The translations under genes were made by a program, and so were the position numbers. From Crossaster papposus (taxonomy: Eukaryota > Echinodermata > Asteroidea > Velatida > Solasteridae): a DNA stretch of 64,000 nt. The notes beneath the pieces are model-generated. The model had not been told where the DNA came from and ran no database searches. It saw nothing but the letters and a program-made list of their open reading frames with translations. This document shows positions 55,951 to 64,000 of the stretch, in pieces. The first letter of the stretch is position 1, and every line of letters begins with the position of its first letter. Location of the stretch: NCBI GenBank assembly GCA_037893245.1, contig JBAIAA010000818.1, positions 186,001 through 250,000 on the forward strand, written 5' to 3'.

Positions 55951-55983
55951 ATGGGCCACCAAATTAATAATTTGGTGGCCCAT
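55951..55983. repeat. Perfect 33-bp palindrome
   Basis: Arms of 16 bp (ATGGGCCACCAAATTA and its exact complement) around a single A, just downstream of a G18-type run and a C-rich stretch. Flanking words CTCAGTC/GACTGAG at 55913 and 56009 extend the symmetry weakly. Confidence 0.85.
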
Positions 55984-57099
55984 TTGTGACCAAGGCTCCA
56001 AATGCCGACTGAGGGGAATAACACAGAAAGCTTTCTCGGTACTGCAGTACTTTATTCATCGTCTATCATCAGTGACCATTAGGCAGGTCACTGAGAGTTC
56101 AAAGTTACCACAGAACTATTTTCTTACCTCAGTTCAAGTTTCCACAGAACTATAAATCTGAAATAGGCCTTTACACAATGTGTATACACTTCAGTAAATT
56201 GATAAAAGTAGGCGATTTCGCAGTGAACTGTTTAATAGGTGATAACATGTCTTGATGTTGATCACCTTTTGATCACGATGCCATTTCCGCTCAGAAGAAA
56301 AATAATGCAATAACAAATGCCCAAACAACATTTTGCAAATTTATTCAAAGAGTTAGAGGAAAGTAGCCAGGAAATGCCTCAGATTGCACCACAGAGCATC
56401 TAGAATCCAGATTTTCCCGGGGTCCACGCCGTGAATGCCTTCACGCTCGCTAGCTCGCTCGGTTGCAAGTCGGCAAATTTACTTCCATACCCTGCCAATG
56501 AAAATATCCTCATTATGCCCCTGCGGCCCTGCCCCCTCCCGATCCCCTCCACTCCCCTCTATAGGCATTGACCTGTATGCCATGCATTTAATAATTCCTC
56601 TATTATTATGTATTACTATTAAGCCCTGTCCATACCAGGTCAAATCTGTCTGCTTGTCTGTGGTCGTAGGTCATATCACAGTCAATTGTCTAGTGGTCAA
56701 CTGTTCCCACTGACCAATTGTGATTAGCCAGCCCATGGCCACAGGCCACAGAGGGCATGCAGAGTTCAATGTCTTGCTGGACGGATATCTCATTACAGTG
56801 GACACAGACCCTGCAGGATCAATAGTGAGGCAATCAATGATAGCTGTGCCAGGGTGGTTACGGTGGGAGTATGGTAGAAGCATGGAGGAATAAGAGGTCT
56901 TATTCCTCCATGGTAGAAGTAAGTAACTGTGTCCTGGCATTAAGGTCATGATAAAGTGAGGGTGAGGTACTGTTGTTAACATGGAGGAATAACCAATGGA
57001 TAATGTATCAACAGATGACCGTAGTGTAGTAACTTTAACTACGGTACACTATCTGCAATTTAAGTTACATTATCGTAACGACCGATAATTTAATAACAA

Positions 57100-57341
57100 T
57101 TAACCAGTTCGCGCCGGATGACGTATATAAACGCAAAAATTTCCCCAAATTCAAAACGGATGACGCATAAACACGCCAAGTTCAAGTTCGGAAATGTATG
57201 TCAGCAGCGAGCAAGGCCGGAAATGCGTGGGTGTGCTACCCGGCACTATCAGCTTGAACCCGCTTCGGATCGAGTTTCGTTAAAAATAATCCCGCCCGTG
57301 GGCTCGGCGATGTTAAAATAATCCCGGCGCGAACTGGTTAA
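57100..57341. mobile_element. piggyBac-like TTAA MITE, copy 8 (best preserved)
   Basis: TTAA at both ends, with perfect 14-bp inverted termini CCAGTTCGCGCCGG. One subterminal region has ATGACGTATATAAACGC; the other has CGATGTTAAAATAATCCC. The interior carries two overlapping AGCAAGGCCGGAAATG-type segments and CCCGCTTCGGATCGAGTTTC. It is the reference copy for the family. Confidence 0.9.
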
Positions 57342-57584
57342 CCGAAATTTATTACATTATCAAAAGTGATGCACTATCAGTCAATTTGTGTAACATTATC
57401 CAATGGAGATTACATTGTCAGTTGTAACACTAACAGAGAAAGCCTATGCTTCAAATATCATTCAGAGTGTTTTGTACTTTGAAGAAATTAATGAAACTCT
57501 TTAGGTACAAATCCTTTGTCATTTCTCATCTGAATAATTCAGCCCTGTGGGTGCAGCCCTTTTTTCCTTTTTTTTTTTACTTAA

Positions 57585-57931
57585 AGGTCGGATACACCAT
57601 TTAAAGATATCAAAACATTTTACATGTACTACCAAATTATTAACAAATTATGAAAGTATATAATTATTCTATGCATCCAGCAAAACGATTGCACTAGATA
57701 TTCTGTATTTGTTCTTAAATATAATTTTATCAAAAAAATTTAGATTGCGGAAAAAACAAAAAACAACATATAACCCAGCCACTGCCCGACACCGTTTAAA
57801 AACGGACACTGGTTAAAAACGAACACCGTTTTTCTTGCTTTTCTCAGCATCTATGATTGTAATACTTTGGAAAGGTCAGTTACACAAAATTTACTATCAT
57901 TACAATTACAACCACCCAAATACAAATACCT
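57585..57931. mobile_element. Long-TIR MITE copy
   Basis: Starts AGGTCGGATACACCATTTA after TTAA and ends AATACCT before TTAA. Interior ACCGTTTAAAAACGGAC and TTTTTCTTGCTTTTCTC match the family. Confidence 0.75.
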
Positions 57932-57949
57932 TTAATGCTTTCTTGAATG

Positions 57950-58890
57950 AGGCTTACGAGTTTGTTTACTGGACTAGTCATAGCAGGTGAGGGAATGAAT
58001 TTTTTCCCACTGTGATATGCACATTGCAGATATCGCAACAAAAATGAAAATGAACTGTATATGTTTATGAGAGGTTATGGAAAAAAGTAGTAAGTGGCTG
58101 ATGAAATGGAATTTATCCTGTAATATGTATATTGCAGATGTCGGAATGAAAAGGTACTGTGAATAGCCATTTTTGTATACTAATGGAAACAACATTAGCG
58201 TTCAAAATGCAGTGGCTTGTTACAACCATATTAACTTCCCCATAATTATCATGATGGGATTATAGTGCCTGGTGCTGACCTAGTTCTGGAACCCTGGGGT
58301 TCTAGTTAGGGTACGTACGTGTATATGATTATGCAGGCTGTGGATAAGTTGCAGTGACCACATATTGCCAAACGATCTTTCGAGGATGTAAAAAAGAAAA
58401 ATGTGTTGGGACAATTACGGCTTTAATTTATGCATGAATAAGGATAAAACTGCTGCAAACTGCTTACTGGCTGGAATGACCTGAAATATACAAATCAAAT
58501 AAGTTAAGAGGGCCTAATATTTCGATCTTAAGATCTTCTTCAGAGACTAAATGACTGTGTACAAGAAACAAACATACGGTAATTAATTTATGCGTTATAC
58601 AAATTATCCTTCAAAAAGGTCTAGTTCTCACTTACAAAGATTTGATGATAATAGAGCTGTGTACTTGTTTGAATCTAGGCCAGCTGGTGTGCTAAAATAA
58701 ACACTTGCTCCATGCTTCATTCAATCAATAGAAGATATATTACCCATGCAAAGAGCAGGGACACACATGTACAATGTACATAGGGAAAGGCATACCAGCC
58801 ATGGGGTAACTAAGCTATTTACACAGTATAAACTCATCTGATGCAGGAATATGGCCACAGGGCATACTTGTATCCTACCTCCGTGCTTGT
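57950..58890. other. Intergenic; includes a hammerhead-like motif
   Basis: No gene. At 58520-58543 the minus strand reads CTGAAGAAGATCTTAAGATC followed by GAAA: a CUGANGA box, a self-complementary stem and GAAA, as in a hammerhead ribozyme core. Confidence 0.4.
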
Positions 58891-58897
58891 ATTAAAG

Positions 58898-59332
58898 TAG
58901 CCTTTTGTCAAGGCCTTCGTGGCTGCGATCCCAAGCGACCGGAACGGAGACCACGCACGCGAGTGGCGAAGCCACGAGGGCCTTTTCCAACTTGTTTGCG
59001 GTTTCTTATGTGTTTCTTTATAATCTCGATTTTTGCTACCCAAAACGGTAGCAAAAGTCCAAACCAATCAGAAGCGACGGGGGTCAGCGGGTCAGCATAC
59101 ATTAACAAATTATGCAAATCAACAAGTATACAAATTGGTTAATCGTTCAGCACTTTACTTGTTTGCATACAAGTAATGAATAATGCACGTATCATACTCT
59201 ATGAATAATTCATCAAAACAAACCGCAAACAAGTTGGAAAAGGCCCTCGTGGCTTCGCCACTCGACTGGCGCGCGTGGTCTCCCTTTCCAGTCGCTTGGG
59301 ATCCCAGCCACGAAGGCCTTGACAAAAGGCTA
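58898..59332. mobile_element. Mutator-like MITE with 9-bp target duplication
   Basis: The 435-bp element ends TAGCCTTTTGTCAAGG and its exact complement. The inverted arms are about 105 bp long (58898-59004 and 59222-59332) with few mismatches. It is flanked on both sides by GTATTAAAG (58889-58897 and 59333-59341). A 9-bp duplication with long TIRs is the hallmark of Mutator-like elements. The arms are GC-rich against an AT-rich background. No transposase. Confidence 0.9.
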
Positions 59333-59341
59333 GTATTAAAG

Positions 59342-59790
59342 GGATAGTATACATTTTGCAATTACAATGTGACCAAAAAGTAACCAAGTAATTTATTGTT
59401 TAAAACTAACTTGATGTAAAGATATTAATGACTCTAAACTCCCTGTGAAATTATTTCTTTTGACATGCTGTCATTTTGAAGAAAATATTAAAAGAAGTCT
59501 AAAAATCCGTCTCAGATAGATGCATTTTTGGAAATGTCCATAATTAGTTGGTTCCAAATTTTAAGGAAATATTTAGAGACTATTTTTATTTTTGGATATG
59601 TTGGAATACTTCAGACAAGATTTTTGTGATCGTCCTAATCTTGTTGGATATTAACAACCATACAATTTACTCATATCTGTGTCATTTTAATACTCATATC
59701 ATATAGCATTTGAGTTGATTTCAAAGCTGTAAGATATTGTTTGTTCACCATCCTATCACGAAAATGGCACAATATTATAAGAGCAAAATG
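59342..59790. mobile_element. AAAGGGACAATA family copy
   Basis: Phrases AGTATACATTTTGCAATTA, AAAAAGTAACCAAG, TGACTCTAAACTCCCTG, TGCTGTCATTTTGAAG and GGAAATGTCCATAATTAGTT match 54861-55200. Right limit uncertain. Confidence 0.55.
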
Positions 59791-60216
59791 AACATTTAAT
59801 TGCACATGTTCACGTCTTAATAATTTCAGGAATCTCTGTGTGTCTGTGTGTCGGCACTCACCGCGTTAGGGGGACAGGCTCTTTTGTTTGGAAAAGACAG
59901 ACTGAGTAGTGGAGACATTTTCAAGTCCCAATAGCGCGTTGGGTGTTCAGTAAAGGTAGAACAAGGTAAAATCGGGTTAGGGTATAATGAAAGAAAAGGA
60001 AGAAAAGGAAAAATTAGGGTGATCCTGAAAATTTTTGAATTTTAGAGTGTTCTGAGTTTGAGATTATAGAGATTTCAGTTTACACACAAACCCTATGGGT
60101 TGTCCCCATAACGCTATGTACCAAAAGAATTGGTGTCTGTTGGGTGGGCTGTCCATCTGTATTATAATTATCTCTAACACCAGGTACTCTATAAAGGTAG
60201 GTGAAAATCGGCGGGT

Positions 60217-60590
60217 GAATTACTCAGGACCCAAGAATGTGCTGTGCCAAGTTTGAAGTTGTTTGAATGAGCGGTTTTCAAAAAAGGCTTGGAGGGGGGG
60301 GGGGGGGGGGGGGGGGGGATTAAGCAGCAATACCTAAGGCCTGGACTCGCAATGCACTTCTGCACAGGCACTGTACTCTGTACTGTATGCCACAGGTATG
60401 GGTGACACGGTACGAGTTGCACTTAAAAATGGTGGCTGGCGGGGAAAGATAGCGCAACGGTAAGGTGAGGCAGAACCGTTTTTTGAAGGGGCAGGATCAC
60501 AAAACATTGAAGGCCAAGCAATTTGCCCGTTCCAAACAGACATATTTTGAACCGGCACTAGCTGCACTATAGTTCATCCAAATATGCATA
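60217..60590. repeat. Interspersed repeat related to 32401-32694
   Basis: Shares CTCAGGACCCAAGAATGTGC, TTGAATGAGCGGTTTTC and GCACTTCTGCACAG with the other copy. It contains a run of 27 G at 60293-60319 instead of the 9-bp satellite. Confidence 0.6.
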
Positions 60591-60945
60591 TTCTGAATCG
60601 TCTACAGCACCCTCAATGGTCAGATGATGTCCATCCCCAAGCCCTAACCCCACTAGAATAGTTCTAACTATATTCAGCAACTCAAATCCACCATATATAC
60701 CAGTTGACTAATTACTGAGCGATCGCCTGATCAAAGTGATAAAATCCACAAAAAACCTTGATAAATTCTCACTTGACCTGTGATATAACTGACAATGCGT
60801 TTCCATGTATTACGGGTTATTAGGCAGCGTATGCGATAACACAATCCGATTCGGCCATTAGTAAATAAACAGAAAGATCTAGATAGGATGCATGATGCTG
60901 CGGCAATGCAGTTTCTAAGGCTGAAACGATTTGACTGGCCAGACT

Positions 60946-61303
60946 TTACTCTCTAAATGTAAAAGAGTGACAAGCTCACTCTAAAAAAAGGATAAATCTA
61001 TACAAAAAAAATCCAAAATTAGTGTAATTTTTTTTTCAAGAGTGAAGGCATGTCCAAAAAGAGTGAAAACACTCCAAAGGAGTATATTTAAGAAGCCATA
61101 TGAAGGACAGCTCTTTTCTGGAGTTTTTCTCCATATGGCTCCTTGAAAGAGGAAAAGTTCACTCTTTTGGAATGGTTATAAAAAAAAAATGGAGATGCTT
61201 TCACTCTAAAATAAATCCGCAATTTCAATCTGTTTTGAGTGTTTTTAAAGAGATTCAATCTTTTTTAGATTGAGCTAGTCACTCTTTTATATTTAGAGAG
61301 TAA
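60946..61303. mobile_element. TTACTCTCTAAAT inverted-repeat element
   Basis: Ends TTACTCTCTAAATGTAAAAG and CTTTTATATTTAGAGAGTAA pair, continuing into AGAGTGACAAGCTCA and TGAGCTAGTCACTCT. The interior holds several AGAGTGAAA and TTCACTCTTT words and a CCATATG hairpin, so the 358-bp element is largely self-complementary. Confidence 0.8.
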
Positions 61304-61309
61304 TGATCC

Positions 61310-62250
61310 CAAATTAATTTGAAGGCTTGTTTTGTTTAGTTTAAGCGCTGAATCCAATCATCAGTGGTCCCACACTTGGTCATCAAAATCAGGGTGTTGG
61401 TAAAAGCCGTGTCAGAGGTAGCCGATAAGGTCAATTGATCCCAGTGTAGCATGAATTTCAGACTATGAAATACGTTCTCATTGTTAATATTTAGCATGCT
61501 TAAATAAGTGACGATCATGAACATTCTGGAAAGTGACCAGTCAATTACGTGAGAAGGTTCAAACCAATAATAGGGAAAATGGGTCCGATTTTCACAGGAG
61601 TCTGATTTTCACACATGTATCACACCGTAAAAATAAATGGGAACAATGTGGTTGAGGTGTTTCAGTGTTCAACTTCATCAACTACCTGGATCGAGGTCAA
61701 TTGAAATTAAACAAAAACATATTCGGTTCTATAGGCCTATAGCTAGCTCAAGGACCCCAGTATTAATACAAAAACTAACAAATATTTTTTCTAGTCCAAT
61801 TTTATGGTTGAAGTGTTTCAAGGCAGAGTGCTCCTTACCTGATTGCACACTGTTGACCTCAGCATGCAGAACTAGCTGGACAGTTGGTCAAACAATTCAG
61901 GGAGGACACACAGTGAGGGCCAACAATAAATGGACAATTGAATTCTAGCTAAACTGACTACAAAAACTCTGACCTTTTAAGTACACTGCACTTTAAATAA
62001 AAAGTGTACAGACAATACACAATTTCAAAGTGAACAAAGAAATCGGCACTCCACAAACTGAGCTACTGTATCTTGCCCTATGTTAGCGGTCTCCCAAATA
62101 GTCAGAATCTTCGTTCAATTGCGCTAGTAAAAAGTCGTAAACACCAGAATGATGGGTGGCCAGGGATCACGTTCGTCAGAGGACCCATGATCAGACCTGG
62201 CTGCCCCTGTCAAACAATATCACAGTATACCATTTTTCAGTTAATTGAGC
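61310..62250. other. Intergenic, nothing recognised
   Basis: Open frames of up to 103 codons have no conserved content, and no splice pattern suggests a gene. Confidence 0.4.
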
Positions 62251-62259
62251 AATTTTATC

Positions 62260-62590
62260 TTTTGAGGCAGTAACAGTTCTTAAAATCCAAAGAATGATGC
62301 TTGACAAACAACCCGACGAAGTTTTTACTCTGCGTTTGCTGTATATTACGAGAAAATAATATTTGAAGATTTAGATTTTTAACCAACTTCTGATGGAATT
62401 TCAAAAAATGACACACATTTGTGGACATCTTTTGTTATTTTCTTCAAAATGAAAGCATTCCAGAAGGAATAATTTCACAGGGAGTTTTAGAGTCATTAAT
62501 ATCTTTACATCAAGTAAGTTTTTTAAAAATATTTTGGTTGATTACTTTTTGGATAGTTGCGAAAGGTACACTGGGTCCCTTTAAAGTGTT
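62260..62590 (-). mobile_element. AAAGGGACAATA family copy, reversed
   Basis: Reads the family phrases in reverse order, from TTGACAAACAACC to AATAATTTCACAGGGAGTTT, TCATTAATATCTTTACA and GGGTCCCTTTAAA. Same orientation as 31361-32010. Confidence 0.6.
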
Positions 62591-63164
62591 CATCATTGTT
62601 CCATACATTGTCACCAATCCTCCAAAAATGGTCTTCCCGTCCAAAGCATTAGTACTGCTTATAAATTATGTGCTTTTGATTACATACATTTTTTAAAATG
62701 ACTTAATAGCTAACAAACTGAAAACTAAATCAACCACAACCTGCCAACGAGACCCCATAAATCAACTTCTTGGAACATCTTGTTTCTCACCTAACAAGAT
62801 AATTAATTGGTTTTTGGACACATCAGTTAACTTGTGTTCCCAGCAGACCCATGTACTTTCCTCACCTAGAAATAATTAATGGGAGTACTTCACAGTACAG
62901 CACGTATAGATTACTACATGTATTAGGAATTGTATGACATGCGTACATGTACGTACCTTGGAATTGCTAGTTGAAATGTCAAGCTCTTCAATTGTAGTCC
63001 CCGATGCAAGACTGGGAAATGAATTAGGTCACAACAAGGTCACACAGATTATTATTATTATATATTTTGTTTGCTGCGGATAATTATGTGCTGCACATTA
63101 GGCCTAGTCTATTTGGAAATCGGTTTTCAAGGATTAGCCCAATATTTTTATAGTAATGTATTAA

Positions 63165-63985
63165 AGGTAGGATACACCAAAACTTCGGAAAAGTCAGTTA
63201 AAGGTAGGATACACCATTTGCAGATATCAAAAATATTTACTACCGAATTATTAAGATCTTACTCATTTGAAAGTAAATTCTAGGCATCCAGCAAAAGGAT
63301 TGCGTTAGATATCCTGTAATTATTCCGAAAAATATAATTTTTTAAAGAAAAATTCGTGATCGCCGGATGGCGATCGCGAAAAAACAAAGATAACATAAGA
63401 ATAACTGCTCGACACCGGTTGAAAACAAACGCTGTTTTTTGTGCTTTTCTCGGCATCCATGATTGTAAAACTTCGGAAAAGTCAGTTAAAGGTAGGATAC
63501 ACCATTGGTAATTGCTTGAATTTTCATTAATGGGTAGATTTGGGGGTTTGTATTTTATAGTAAATATCGTTTAACTGACCTGTCCGAAGTTTTACAATCA
63601 TGGATGCCGAGAAAAGTACACCATTGGTAATTGCTTGAATTTTCATTAATGGGTAGATTTGGGGGTTGTATTTTATAGTAAATATCGTTTAACTGACCTG
63701 TCCAAAGTTTTACAATCATGGATGCCGAGAAAAGTACGAAAAACAACGTTTGTTTTCAACCGGCGTCGAGCAGTTATTCTTATGTTATCTTTGTTTTTTC
63801 GCGATCGCCGTCCGGCGAATTTTTCTTTATAAAATTCAATTTTTGGGAATTATTACAGGATATCTAGCGCAATTATTTTGCTGGATGCCTAGAATCATTA
63901 TTTACTTTCAACCGAGTAAGATATTTCGTAATAATTCGGTAGTAAATATTTTCGATATCTGCAAATGGTGTATCCTACCTTTAAA
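63165..63985. mobile_element. Back-to-back long-TIR MITE pair with 119-bp internal duplication
   Basis: A forward copy (63202-63500) and a reverse copy (63618-63980) of the long-TIR family are joined tail to tail. The junction contains a 119-bp direct duplication (63499-63617 and 63618-63736, starting ACACCATTGGTAATTGC). An extra copy of the terminal word AAGGTAGGATACACC lies at 63165. The whole can fold into one large hairpin. Confidence 0.85.
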
Positions 63986-64000
63986 CGATATTTACTATGA

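Overview
This is a nuclear window from an invertebrate deuterostome. An echinoderm or close relative is most likely, judging from the protein sequences, the long AT-rich introns and the very dense load of small DNA transposons; the species cannot be named from the sequence alone. Three host genes are well supported. A complete tankyrase gene (TNKS, minus strand, 22 coding exons, 36821 down to 15766) encodes about 1174 residues with five ankyrin clusters, a SAM domain and a PARP domain that keeps its catalytic H-Y-E triad. Back to back with it, start codons only 441 bp apart, lies a complete GINS4/SLD5 replication gene (plus strand, 7 exons, 37263-40720, 222 residues). Further right is a PPP1R3C-like glycogen-targeting subunit of protein phosphatase 1 (plus strand, 45542-46585).

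Layout. 1-3400: last coding exon and 3' UTR of an unrecognised plus-strand gene. 3700-4170: homopolymers, an 8-bp microsatellite and a short tandem array. 4535-9736 (minus strand): remains of a receptor-type tyrosine phosphatase, with the exons around the second phosphatase domain duplicated in tandem (5245-6683 and 7738-9098). 9840-12800: a near-perfect 158-bp palindrome, 2 kb of AT-rich degenerate sequence, a long-TIR element and a TATA/polyA-signal unit that may be a solo LTR. 12800-15765: mostly anonymous sequence ending in a minisatellite of AGGTCA half-sites in the tankyrase 3' region. 15766-36821: tankyrase. 36822-37262: shared promoter. 37263-41790: GINS4. 42395-43345: 3' end of a CR1/L2-like LINE. 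44360-48030: PPP1R3 promoter, exon and 3' UTR. 48050-64000: no recognisable gene, but many foldback elements and MITEs.

Biology. Tankyrase, the PP1 glycogen subunit and GINS4 act in different pathways, but the TNKS-PPP1R3 pairing in head-to-head orientation matches both human pairs as I remember them (TNKS with PPP1R3B on chromosome 8, TNKS2 with PPP1R3C on chromosome 10). It therefore looks like an ancestral linkage that predates the vertebrate genome duplications.

The mobile-element landscape is the other main story. A piggyBac-like MITE with TTAA target duplications occurs eight times. All four copies inside tankyrase introns sit 4 to 60 bp downstream of a 5' splice site. Several elements are nested in each other, and one has a clean 9-bp target duplication that points to a Mutator-like origin.
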